A stretch of 6,816 nucleotides of DNA from NCBI GenBank assembly GCA_002727395.1, contig PBWY01000107.1, positions 1 to 6,816 of the forward strand, read 5' to 3'. The DNA comes from Rhodospirillales bacterium. GTDB taxonomy: Bacteria > Pseudomonadota > Alphaproteobacteria > MPNO01 > UBA2964. Below are positions 1 to 6,097 of the stretch, piece by piece (position 1 is the stretch's first letter; each line of letters opens with the position of its first letter). The notes beneath the pieces are model-generated. The model was not told the DNA's origin. It saw only the letters and a program-made list of their open reading frames with translations, and did not search any database. A program made the translations under genes and the position numbers.

Positions 1-411
1 TATATATTCCTTGATAATCACTTTTGCTGGAACTTGATGACGTGCCATTAATTCAAAGGTAGCTAATCTCAATATGCATCGCATAACTGTAGCTATTCTG
101 TCGAGGGGCCACGTTTCATCTAAAAAAGTACTTAGATATCGATCAATTTCAGTCAGACTGCGGTCCGTGCCAATCACCAATTCTTGTAGCAAACTAAAGC
201 TCGCGGGCATGCGTCCATTTACATAATTATCTCCTATATCAATTCGATAGGCACGAAACTCTTCAAGTACGACATTAACATTCGAACTATTAAATTCCAT
301 TTGATACAGTGCCTGAATAGCGGCCAACCTTGTAGCGGTTTTTTTTTCTATCGTTGAGTGAAAACTTGAATCAGAACTTTTTGTGGAGGGGGTATTAGTC
401 CTATCTTTCAT
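1..411 (-). CDS. nusB: Transcription antitermination factor NusB (partial, C-terminus beyond left edge)
   Basis: NusB is an all-helical RNA-binding protein that pairs with NusE (ribosomal protein S10) in the antitermination complex on rRNA operons. I translated 137 codons from the ATG at 411; the frame stays open to the left edge, so the last residues are missing. Family signatures are TATRLAAIQALYQ (residues 25-37) at the start of the fold, TWPLDRIATVMRCILRLATFEL (100-121), and VPAKVIIKEY (127-136), the usual NusB helix near the C-terminus. The first 24 or so residues are a Ser/Thr/Lys-rich tail ahead of the fold. The start codon overlaps the ribH stop as ATGA, so translational coupling is likely. 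ribH-nusB adjacency is common in proteobacteria. A run of nine A (sense strand, 339-347) lies near the 5' end and is a slippage or sequencing-error risk, but the frame is intact. Confidence 0.88.
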   Translation of the reverse strand, partial: MKDRTNTPSTKSSDSSFHSTIEKKTATRLAAIQALYQMEFNSSNVNVVLEEFRAYRIDIGDNYVNGRMPASFSLLQELVIGTDRSLTEIDRYLSTFLDETWPLDRIATVMRCILRLATFELMARHQVPAKVIIKEYI

Positions 412-872
412 TTTCCATAGATTTCGAAATGTTTTTTAAGCTCAATCATTTTTAAACAAGCTCGCGCGGCGTGTCCTCCTCTGTCTTGCTGACTCCGTTT
501 TGCACGCGCCATCGCCTGCTCCTGATTTTCTACTGTTAATATACCGTACCCCAACGCAATAGAATGTTTAAGAGCTAAATCCTGAAGGCCACGAGCACTT
601 TCCCCACACACATAATCATAATGTGTGGTTTGTCCTCTTATAACGCAGCCAAGAGCAACAAAACCATCAAAATTATTAGTTGAAGATCTTTTTACTTTGC
701 CATCAATTGCAAATTTAATAGCCGCTGGAATTTCAAATGCACCCGGCACCTCAAAACGTTCATAGGTAGCGCCAGCTGTTTTCAGCTCATGCAAAACGCT
801 ATTAATAAGTTCCTCTGCTATTAATTCATAATAACGTGATTCAACAATCATTATATGTGGCGAAGTCCCCAT
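408..872 (-). CDS. ribH: 6,7-dimethyl-8-ribityllumazine synthase (lumazine synthase)
   Basis: RibH condenses 5-amino-6-ribitylamino-uracil with 3,4-dihydroxy-2-butanone 4-phosphate to give dimethyl-ribityllumazine, the penultimate riboflavin step, in a cytosolic oligomer. The 154-residue length is normal. Visible family motifs are the N-terminal strand HIMIVESRYY (6-15), VPGAFEIPAAIKFA (42-55), GFVALGCVIRGQTTHYDYV (70-88) with the likely catalytic His84, ESARGL (91-96), GILTVEN (110-116), and the basic stretch RGGHAARACL (131-140) near the phosphate site. The ATG at 872 has AAGGA (881-885) 8 nt upstream, which supports this start. It lies 25 bp after ribB and ends with TGA inside the nusB start codon. 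The protein contains no Trp. Confidence 0.96.
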   Translation of the reverse strand: MGTSPHIMIVESRYYELIAEELINSVLHELKTAGATYERFEVPGAFEIPAAIKFAIDGKVKRSSTNNFDGFVALGCVIRGQTTHYDYVCGESARGLQDLALKHSIALGYGILTVENQEQAMARAKRSQQDRGGHAARACLKMIELKKHFEIYGK

Positions 873-880
873 ACTAAAAA

Positions 881-885
881 TCCTT
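881..885 (-). promoter_or_regulatory. Shine-Dalgarno of ribH
   Basis: AAGGA on the minus strand, 8 nt ahead of the ATG at 872, within the 25-bp gap between ribB and ribH. It fixes the ribH start. Confidence 0.6.
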
Positions 886-897
886 CAAATATAAGTT

Positions 898-2061
898 TTA
901 ATCTTCTAAACGTGGGATAGGGACTCTTTCGGTAATACTTAGTCCATAACCATCAATGCCTTTGATCGTACTTTCTTTTGTATTTGTCAAAAGCCGCATT
1001 TTTTTTATACCCAAGTCACACAATATTTGTGCTCCCACCCCATAATCTCTGATAATTGAATTCTGCTTTATACTTTGATTTTTTGTTGCATCTAATTCAC
1101 TTGAAGCTTTACGAAGATTTACCTGATTAGAAAAAAGTGCATTCCAAGAGTCCCTAATCAAAACAACGGCTCCCGTTCCCTCTTCAGCAATCATTCTTAA
1201 AGACATCTCGAGCTCTCCTGCCCTAGCACTGCCTATATCCCTTAATGTGTCATCCAATATGTTCATTGCATGCATCCTTACGAGGACGTCATCTTCACCA
1301 GAAATTTTGCCTTTCACTACAGCGACATGCTCGGTACCATTTACTTCGCTTTCGTAAACAATTAGGTCAAAATCTCCTCCAAAAGACCGATTAATAATTG
1401 TTTCAATAGTCCTTTTAACCGTAGAATCATGCCGCAACCGATAAGCTATTAGATCGGCAATTGTTCCTAATTTTAAATCGTGCCTATCACAAAACTCTAC
1501 AAGGTCTGGAAGACGGGCCATTGTTCCGTCATCCTTCATAATCTCACAAATAACCCCCGAAGGATTGAGGCCCGCAAGACGAGCGAGATCTACAGCGGCT
1601 TCAGTGTGTCCCGCACGTACAAGAACTCCACCATCTCTAGCTATCAACGGGAACACATGTCCTGGACTAACAATTGATTCTTTGCCATTTTCTTCATTAA
1701 TTGCCACCGCGATCGTTTTAGCCCGATCAGCGGCCGAAATACCTGTTGTTACGCCCTCACGTGCCTCTATAGAAGTAGTGAATGCGGTACTAAACGTTTC
1801 TTTATTATCCTTGGTCATCATAGAAAGGCCGAGCCCGTTTACTCTTTCGGAGGTTAAGGAAAGGCAAACCAGGCCACGACCGTGCGTAGCCATGAAATTT
1901 ACGGCTTCTGCGTCACATTTTTCGCCAGCAATAATTAGATCGCCTTCATTCTCACGATCTTCATCATCTACCAGAACAACTAGTTTTCCAGCGGCAATAT
2001 CAGATATTAACTCTTCTGGTGTTGATAATGCTTTATGTAAATTATTGAGGTCAATTGACAT
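898..2061 (-). CDS. ribB: 3,4-dihydroxy-2-butanone 4-phosphate synthase with degenerate GTP cyclohydrolase II-like C-terminus (RibBX type)
   Basis: The N-terminal domain (residues 1 to about 205 of 387) should convert ribulose 5-phosphate to 3,4-dihydroxy-2-butanone 4-phosphate plus formate. Its motifs are complete: VDDEDRENEGDL (31-42, acidic metal-binding loop), HGRGLVCL (60-67), TGISAADRAKTI (106-117), SPGHVFPLIARDGGVLVRAGHTEAAVDLARLAGL (132-165) and CEIM (172-175). The C-terminal domain (about 225-387) is homologous to GTP cyclohydrolase II: it keeps RMIAEEGTG and the MRLLTN and VPI tail motifs. It lacks the zinc cysteines (no Cys between 191 and 348; 261-278 has no counterpart of ECLTGD...RCDCG) and the REGRGIGL-type catalytic segment. 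This matches the known proteobacterial variant RibBX, so the first pathway step must come from elsewhere. I chose the ATG at 2061 because GGAGG lies 9 nt upstream; an in-frame ATG at 2079 would put that site inside the gene. It starts 26 bp after ribE. Confidence 0.95.
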   Translation of the reverse strand: MSIDLNNLHKALSTPEELISDIAAGKLVVLVDDEDRENEGDLIIAGEKCDAEAVNFMATHGRGLVCLSLTSERVNGLGLSMMTKDNKETFSTAFTTSIEAREGVTTGISAADRAKTIAVAINEENGKESIVSPGHVFPLIARDGGVLVRAGHTEAAVDLARLAGLNPSGVICEIMKDDGTMARLPDLVEFCDRHDLKLGTIADLIAYRLRHDSTVKRTIETIINRSFGGDFDLIVYESEVNGTEHVAVVKGKISGEDDVLVRMHAMNILDDTLRDIGSARAGELEMSLRMIAEEGTGAVVLIRDSWNALFSNQVNLRKASSELDATKNQSIKQNSIIRDYGVGAQILCDLGIKKMRLLTNTKESTIKGIDGYGLSITERVPIPRLED

Positions 2062-2070
2062 TATACCCTT

Positions 2071-2075
2071 CCTCC
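2071..2075 (-). promoter_or_regulatory. Strong Shine-Dalgarno deciding the ribB start
   Basis: GGAGG on the minus strand, 9 nt ahead of the ATG at 2061, in the 26-bp ribE-ribB gap. It is the best ribosome binding site in the block and argues against the alternative ATG at 2079. Confidence 0.8.
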
Positions 2076-2087
2076 GCAAAACACTTA

Positions 2088-2672
2088 CTATTTCTCCAGC
2101 AAACGACTGACATAGCGTGCTAGCATATCAATTTCGAGATTAACTTTATCGTTAACCGACTTTTCACTGAACGTCGTATGGTTTTGTGTATGACTAATGA
2201 TATTTACACTAAAAATATTTCCTGAAACATTGTTAACCGTTAGAGAAACCCCATCTAAGGCAACTGAGCCTTTTTCGGAAATAAAAAGTTTTAAATCCTC
2301 AGGGACTTCAAATTCAAACCTTTTACTGTCTCCTTCGACTTTTGTTGAAGTTATTTTTGCTACTCCATCCACATGCCCAGATACAATATGGCCACCGAGT
2401 TCCTCTCCTAGTTTCAATGCCCTTTCAGTATTGATTTTAGTACCAACACCCCACTCTCCAATGGTAGTTCGTTCGAATGTCTCAGCGGACGCCTCAACAG
2501 CGAACCAATTTTCTCCTTTTTCAATGACGGTAAGGCAAGCCCCCGAACAAGAGATTGAGGCTCCTAAGTCAATTTCAGAAGTTAAGTAACGTGTGTTAAT
2601 CTCAACACGCATATCACCTTTTTTCTCTAACTTCCTGACTTCTCCAACATCTGTAATTATACCGGTAAACAT
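2088..2672 (-). CDS. ribE: Riboflavin synthase, alpha chain
   Basis: This enzyme (named RibC or RibE depending on species) dismutates two dimethyl-ribityllumazine molecules to riboflavin and a pyrimidine that RibH reuses. The 194-residue protein has the two lumazine-binding barrels of the family. It opens with the invariant MFTGII. The internal duplication shows as GASISCSGACLTVI (37-50) in the first half and GSVALDGVSLTVNN (135-148) in the second. GGHIVSGHVDGVA (93-105) bridges the barrels, and VNLEIDMLARYV (177-188) starts the C-terminal trimerisation helix. The ATG lies only 3 nt after the ribD stop, with a modest GGTGAG about 8 nt upstream inside ribD, so translation is probably coupled to ribD. 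That makes the ribD nonsense codon potentially relevant to expression of this gene. Confidence 0.96.
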   Translation of the reverse strand: MFTGIITDVGEVRKLEKKGDMRVEINTRYLTSEIDLGASISCSGACLTVIEKGENWFAVEASAETFERTTIGEWGVGTKINTERALKLGEELGGHIVSGHVDGVAKITSTKVEGDSKRFEFEVPEDLKLFISEKGSVALDGVSLTVNNVSGNIFSVNIISHTQNHTTFSEKSVNDKVNLEIDMLARYVSRLLEK

Positions 2673-2675
2673 TTT

Positions 2676-3206
2676 CTAACTCACCAACCTATATCTTTCA
2701 ACGACATCATCACCAACATAATCGAAACTAATTCTTTCTAAGCACTGTGCATTACGCATTTTTTCAATACCTAGACCACCGATAGCTGGCAATCCATCTC
2801 CTCCAATAATTTTTGAAGCGCGATACCAAACAATTTCGTCAACCAAACCCAATTTTAGAAGGGCTGCAGCCATGACCCCCCCTCCTTCCACTAATACCCT
2901 AGTTAAACCGCGGTCCCCCAACAAAGTGACGACTTTTATTAAATCTGGGTTACCTTCTTCGTCACTATCAATTTCAATAACGTCTACGCCAGCATCGGCA
3001 TATGCTTTTCGTCTATTTTCTGATGACCTTTTTTTTATTATAAATATCCATGTAGGTATTTTTTGAGCATCTACAACTAAATGATTTTTTTCTGGCAACC
3101 GCATACCACCATCCACAATAATGCGTACGGGGGAACTATCCAACATACCCGGCAATCGACAGGTCAAGGCCGGGTTATCACGAGTAGCTGTGATTGCTCC
3201 AACCAA
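2676..3206 (-). CDS. ribD: C-terminal piece of RibD: reductase domain fragment
   Basis: Downstream of the TGA the frame encodes the rest of the HTP reductase domain, including NPALTCRLPG, IIVDGGMRLP, VLVEGGGVMAAALLKLGLVDEIVWY and GGDGLPAIGG, in normal order to the TAG at 2676. The only likely initiation codon near the top is a TTG at 3206, 60 nt past the stop, which would drop ITGEVARKSGHLLRANHDGI as well as the first reductase strand encoded before the TGA. A stand-alone product from this start would lack part of the nucleotide- and substrate-binding core and is unlikely to be a working reductase. I treat it as part of the interrupted ribD rather than an independent gene. Confidence 0.55.
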   Translation of the reverse strand: MVGAITATRDNPALTCRLPGMLDSSPVRIIVDGGMRLPEKNHLVVDAQKIPTWIFIIKKRSSENRRKAYADAGVDVIEIDSDEEGNPDLIKVVTLLGDRGLTRVLVEGGGVMAAALLKLGLVDEIVWYRASKIIGGDGLPAIGGLGIEKMRNAQCLERISFDYVGDDVVERYRLVS

Positions 3207-3266
3207 AATCCCATCGTGATTAGCTCTTAATAAATGACCTGACTTCCTCGCAACCTCACCGGTAAT

Positions 3267-3269
3267 TCA
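3267..3269 (-). other. In-frame TGA at conserved Trp codon of ribD
   Basis: Plus-strand TCA at 3267-3269 reads TGA in the ribD frame, flanked by AAA before and ATT after. The upstream and downstream parts lie 196 codons apart start to start in the same frame, so no indel is involved. Neighbouring Trp codons in ribD (TWPNP, GWTQPGG, TWIFII, VWYRA) are TGG. Confidence 0.95.
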
Positions 3270-3788
3270 TTTACTATCGCCAGAATGACAAGCAATGCGG
3301 CCATCTAGGCTAGTGGCCAATTTCAACGTGATAAGGGGACGCCCTTCCAACTGACGTTTGAGAAAACCGTTAGTAATTAATTTTGCGTCATTTTCTTCAA
3401 TGCCAACATCAACTACAATCCCTGCCTCCTGCAACATTTTTATACCCTCTCCATTTACACGAGGGTCGGGGTCTTCAATTCCTATTACGACTCTTCTTAC
3501 TTTGGCATCAATTAAAGCCTGAGCGCAGGGGGGTGTTGTACCGTGATGTGCGCAAGGCTCCAGTGTAACATAAACTGTAGATCCTACCGCTTTTTCCCCC
3601 GCCCGCCTCAAGGCCTCGCTTTCTGCGTGTGGCCTGCCTCCAGGTTGCGTCCAACCACGGGCAACAACTTTGTCATCTCGTGCTATAACACACCCCACGG
3701 CTGGATTAGGCCAAGTCAGCCCGAGACCTCTTGCGGCAAGATTGATTGCAGATTGCATATGTACTTTATCGAGATTAATTGTCGTCAC
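3267..3788 (-). CDS. ribD: N-terminal piece of RibD: pyrimidine deaminase domain
   Basis: If the TGA terminates, the product is 173 residues holding the full cytidine-deaminase-like domain (about 1-146). The zinc site is intact: HAE at 54-56 (His54 ligand, Glu56 proton shuttle) and PCAHHGTTPPC at 78-88 (Cys79 and Cys88 ligands). WPNPAVGCVI (26-35) and the GG(R)PHAE context are typical of RibD. The piece carries on into the reductase domain, ending after PLITLKLATSLDGRIA (151-166), its first strand, and DSK. It therefore does not stop at the domain border, which argues against a natural split into two enzymes. Deaminase activity of the fragment is plausible, but the exposed reductase strand could destabilise it. 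Confidence 0.7.
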   Translation of the reverse strand: MTTINLDKVHMQSAINLAARGLGLTWPNPAVGCVIARDDKVVARGWTQPGGRPHAESEALRRAGEKAVGSTVYVTLEPCAHHGTTPPCAQALIDAKVRRVVIGIEDPDPRVNGEGIKMLQEAGIVVDVGIEENDAKLITNGFLKRQLEGRPLITLKLATSLDGRIACHSGDSK

Positions 3789-4236
3789 GGTCACCTAATG
3801 TCCCAACAAAGTCTTCAAAATCTCTCGCCTCTCGAAAATTTCTATAAACAGAAGCAAACCGAACATAACCAACAGGGTCTAAGGTAGACAATCCGTCCAT
3901 AACCAATTCACCAATACGTTTAGATGGTACGTCACTGTCTCCAGTACTTTCCATACGCCGAATAATACTATTAATAAGTCGTTCTATTCGCTCCGGGTCA
4001 ACTTGTCTTTTTCGAAGTGAAATATTCAACGATCTGGCCAACTTATCACGATCAAATGGTTCCCTTTTTCCGTTTTCTTTAACAACCGTCAATTCTCTTA
4101 ATTGTACCCGCTCAAAAGTTGTAAATCGAGCTCCACAGTTGGTGCAAGCACGACGGCGGCGAATAGCTGCTCCTTCCTCAGTCGGTCGGGAGTCTTTGAC
4201 TTGGGTATCTTCAGCACCACAAAATGGACAATGCAT
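3775..4236 (-). CDS. nrdR: Transcriptional repressor NrdR
   Basis: NrdR is an ATP/dATP-sensing repressor that binds NrdR boxes upstream of ribonucleotide reductase genes. The 153 residues match the family length. The N-terminal zinc ribbon has Cys3/Cys6 (CPFC) and Cys31/Cys34 (CTNC), with SRPTEEGAAIRRRRAC between them. The ATP-cone follows from about residue 49: VVKENGKREPFDRDKLARSL (51-70) is the nucleotide-binding start, and YVRFASVYRNF (124-134) is the conserved end of the cone. The ATG at 4236 has GAGAGG (4247-4252) 10 nt upstream. It lies 22 bp after glyA, and its 3' end overlaps the ribD start. nrdR next to ribD or glyA is a recurring arrangement in proteobacteria. I see no clear NrdR box pair in this window, so its targets are probably elsewhere. 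Confidence 0.97.
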   Translation of the reverse strand: MHCPFCGAEDTQVKDSRPTEEGAAIRRRRACTNCGARFTTFERVQLRELTVVKENGKREPFDRDKLARSLNISLRKRQVDPERIERLINSIIRRMESTGDSDVPSKRIGELVMDGLSTLDPVGYVRFASVYRNFREARDFEDFVGTLGDRDDN

Positions 4237-4258
4237 TTGTTGATGGCCTCTCTATTTA

Positions 4259-5557
4259 TTATTTTGTGTAAATTGGAAAGCTCTTACAGAGTTCCAAAAC
4301 TTTTGCTCTGACTTTTCGTTCAACTATCGAATTATCCTCACTTTCATCTGCTAACCCATCCAGAACCTCAGCAATTAAATCTGCAATTAAAATAAACTGT
4401 TCCTCAGAAAACCCTCGGGTCGTAGCAGCGGGGGAACCTAACCGAATACCAGAGGTAATTGTGGGTTTTTCCGGATCAAAGGGAATACCATTTTTATTAC
4501 AGGTTATACCCGCATTTTCTAAACTTTCCTCAGCTTGTTTGCCAGTAACACTCTTTCGGCGCAAGTCAACTAAGATCAAATGTGAGTCAGTGCCTCCAGA
4601 AATTATATCTAATCCATGATCAGAAAGTTTATCCGCTAAAACCTTAGCATTCGTTACTACTTTTTTAGTGTAGTTCTTAAATTCTGGTTTTAACGCTTCA
4701 CCAAAAGCTACTGCCTTAGCTGCAATAATGTGCATTAAAGGCCCCCCCTGAGTTCCAGGAAAAATAGAAGAATTGATTTTTTTTCCAATCTCAAGGTCAT
4801 TGGAAAGTATCATACCTCCACGAGGTCCGCGTAATGTCTTATGTGTAGTAGTCGTTACGACGTGTGCATGAGGCAACGGACTAGGATAGGCTCCACCAGC
4901 AACCAAACCGGCGAAATGGGCCATATCGACAAGCAGATATGCTCCAACGGAATCAGCGATTTGGCGAAAACGCAAAAAATCTATAATTCGAGGGTAAGCG
5001 GAACCACCAGCGACTATAATTTTAGGTTTATATTTTTCAGCAAGTTCTTGCACTTCCTCATAATCAATTAAATGATCTTTCTTGCGGACCCCATATTGTA
5101 TCGCATTCATCCACTTCCCGGAAAAATTAGGCCTAGCACCATGAGTTAGATGGCCTCCAGCCGCCAATGACATTCCTAGTAAGGTATCTCCGGGCTTACA
5201 AAGGGCCACATAGACTCCAATGTTAGCTTGCGCTCCTGCATGAGGTTGTACATTTGCATAGCTGCAATCAAACAACTCTTTTGCTCTATCCAAGGCCAAC
5301 TGCTCGGCAATATCAACGAACTCACAGCCCCCATAGTATCTACGCCCAGGATATCCCTCCGCATATTTGTTTGTCATTACAGAACCGATGGCTTCTAAAA
5401 CAGCATTGGAAACTATATTTTCAGAAGCAATTAATTCTATCTGGTTTTGAAGACGCCCTAACTCCCCGTTTATTGACCTAAATAATTCTGGGTCTTGTTT
5501 TTCTAGTTTAGTAGAGAAAAAACCAGGATGAATTACCCCGGATGTATTACGCGACAT
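4259..5557 (-). CDS. glyA: Serine hydroxymethyltransferase
   Basis: GlyA is a cytosolic PLP enzyme that interconverts serine and glycine while charging tetrahydrofolate with a one-carbon unit. The 432-residue protein is of family length. Key motifs are ELIASENIVS (41-50), NKYAEGYPGRRYYGG (63-77), ANVQPHAGAQAN (101-112), the cofactor-contacting VDMAHFAGLVAGG (210-222) and VVTTTTHKTLRGPRGG (233-248), where Lys240 should form the PLP Schiff base. The C-terminal half has SGGTDSHLILVDLR and SGIRLGSPAATTRGF. An in-frame ATG at 5623 would add 22 residues and overlap rpiB. I chose the ATG at 5557 because AAAGGA lies 11 nt upstream and the protein then begins like other family members; this leaves a 28-bp gap to rpiB. 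Confidence 0.97.
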   Translation of the reverse strand: MSRNTSGVIHPGFFSTKLEKQDPELFRSINGELGRLQNQIELIASENIVSNAVLEAIGSVMTNKYAEGYPGRRYYGGCEFVDIAEQLALDRAKELFDCSYANVQPHAGAQANIGVYVALCKPGDTLLGMSLAAGGHLTHGARPNFSGKWMNAIQYGVRKKDHLIDYEEVQELAEKYKPKIIVAGGSAYPRIIDFLRFRQIADSVGAYLLVDMAHFAGLVAGGAYPSPLPHAHVVTTTTHKTLRGPRGGMILSNDLEIGKKINSSIFPGTQGGPLMHIIAAKAVAFGEALKPEFKNYTKKVVTNAKVLADKLSDHGLDIISGGTDSHLILVDLRRKSVTGKQAEESLENAGITCNKNGIPFDPEKPTITSGIRLGSPAATTRGFSEEQFILIADLIAEVLDGLADESEDNSIVERKVRAKVLELCKSFPIYTK

Positions 5558-5568
5558 ATCTAAATTAA

Positions 5569-5574
5569 TCCTTT
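5569..5574 (-). promoter_or_regulatory. Shine-Dalgarno deciding the glyA start
   Basis: AAAGGA on the minus strand, 11 nt before the ATG at 5557 and just after the rpiB stop. It supports the shorter GlyA over the 22-residue-extended version starting within rpiB. Confidence 0.65.
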
Positions 5575-5585
5575 CAAAATTGCGA

Positions 5586-6020
5586 TCATCCAATTTTTCG
5601 AATGCGCCTTGAGTGACGATCACCTTCGAATTTTGTTGAAAAAAACTTATTCACACATTTTTTTGCCGCAGTTAGTTTTGTTAACCTACCACCAAGTACT
5701 AAAATATTAGCATCATTGTGCTGTCTAGATAACATAGCCGTTGTCTCATCATAACATAAAGCCGCTCTTATACCCTTGTAACGATTTGCAGCAATAGACA
5801 TACCAACCCCGCTACCACAAACCAAAATTCCCATATCCGCTTTACCCTCCTGAATGGCAGTGACCACTGGCTCTGCATAATCTGGGTAATCTACCGGTTT
5901 AGTATCATTGGTGCCAAAATCGATTACTTCAAATTTAAATTGTTTAAGATGTTTAATTAGTTCTTGTTTCATCTTAAAGCCGCCGTGATCAGCACCAGTG
6001 GCTATCAATATTTTTGACAT
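5586..6020 (-). CDS. rpiB: Ribose-5-phosphate isomerase B
   Basis: RpiB (RpiB/LacAB family, unrelated to RpiA) interconverts ribose 5-phosphate and ribulose 5-phosphate in the pentose phosphate pathway. The 144-residue length is normal. It has the substrate-binding GADHGGFKMKQEL (9-21, Asp11/His12), the DYPDYAE segment (44-50), GILVCGSGVGMSIAANRYKGIRAALCYD (64-91) with the probable catalytic Cys68, and SRQHNDANILVLGGR (98-112) with His101. The ATG at 6020 has only a weak GGA about 8 nt upstream. It ends in TGA; reading on would meet a second TGA and a TAA within eight codons. It is the first gene of the minus-strand block. Its product ribulose 5-phosphate is the substrate of RibB encoded further down the same block. 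Confidence 0.96.
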   Translation of the reverse strand: MSKILIATGADHGGFKMKQELIKHLKQFKFEVIDFGTNDTKPVDYPDYAEPVVTAIQEGKADMGILVCGSGVGMSIAANRYKGIRAALCYDETTAMLSRQHNDANILVLGGRLTKLTAAKKCVNKFFSTKFEGDRHSRRIRKIG

Positions 6021-6035
6021 ATTTGTGATCCGGGC

Positions 6036-6058
6036 TTTATTCGATATAACTGAATAAA
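6036..6058. repeat. Inverted repeat in the rpiB leader
   Basis: Perfect 7-bp arms TTTATTC (6036-6042) and GAATAAA (6052-6058) around a 9-nt centre, between the candidate rpiB transcription start and its ribosome binding site. It could be an operator or a weak leader hairpin; AT-rich composition makes chance occurrence possible. Confidence 0.4.
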
Positions 6059-6070
6059 AACTACCATATT

Positions 6071-6097
6071 TTTATAGATAAAATCCAGCCCGTGCAA
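6071..6097 (-). promoter_or_regulatory. Candidate promoter of the rpiB-nusB block
   Basis: On the minus strand, TATAAA (6071-6076) is a good -10 box. A -35 can be read as TTGCAC (6092-6097, 15-bp spacer, good sequence but short spacing) or TTTTGC (6094-6099, 17-bp spacer). Transcription would begin near 6064, leaving a leader of about 44 nt before rpiB. The boxes are the only reasonable pair close to the gene; the assignment is by eye. Confidence 0.42.

Larger units (their letters stand above)
2676..3788 (-). pseudogene. ribD: Bifunctional riboflavin deaminase/reductase ribD, interrupted by one in-frame TGA
   Basis: RibD first deaminates the GTP-derived diaminopyrimidine and then reduces its ribose with NADPH. 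Reading through one stop at 3267-3269 gives 370 residues in a single frame, the normal RibD length (E. coli about 367), with no frameshift or other stop. The stop replaces residue 174 in DSK-X-ITGEVARKSGHLL, where relatives have Trp (GESQWIT or SKWITG). In E. coli that Trp lies by the NADPH pocket. TGG to TGA is one transition. The start is probably the GTG at 3788, with AGG 5 nt upstream inside the end of nrdR (14-nt overlap); the GTG at 3794 has no room for a ribosome site and the ATG at 3758 has a poor one. Because codon content and conservation are otherwise good on both sides, a sequencing error, a very recent mutation or UGA suppression are all more likely than long-dead decay. Confidence 0.85.

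Noticed and set aside
2062..2079. 6-residue extension of RibB from the ATG at 2079
   Set aside because: The strong GGAGG for the ATG at 2061 falls inside this extension, and the extra residues have no counterpart in the family.
1565..2110. 181-codon open frame on the plus strand across ribB
   Set aside because: It lies antisense to the well-conserved RibB domain, is rich in Ser/Arg/Pro with no family motif, and has no ribosome binding site of note.
2197..2589. 130-codon open frame on the plus strand across ribE
   Set aside because: Antisense shadow of riboflavin synthase, with low-complexity Ser/Thr/Pro composition and no recognisable domain.
3200..3269. Selenocysteine insertion at the ribD TGA
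   Set aside because: The position is Trp, not Cys, in relatives, and I see no convincing hairpin just downstream.
2676..3860. FMN riboswitch or separate promoter ahead of the rib genes
   Set aside because: The rib genes overlap or nearly abut nrdR and each other, leaving no room for an RFN element, and none of its features are seen.
5558..5623. 22-residue N-terminal extension of GlyA from the ATG at 5623
   Set aside because: It would overlap rpiB by 38 nt; the ATG at 5557 has a good AAAGGA site and matches where the family normally begins.
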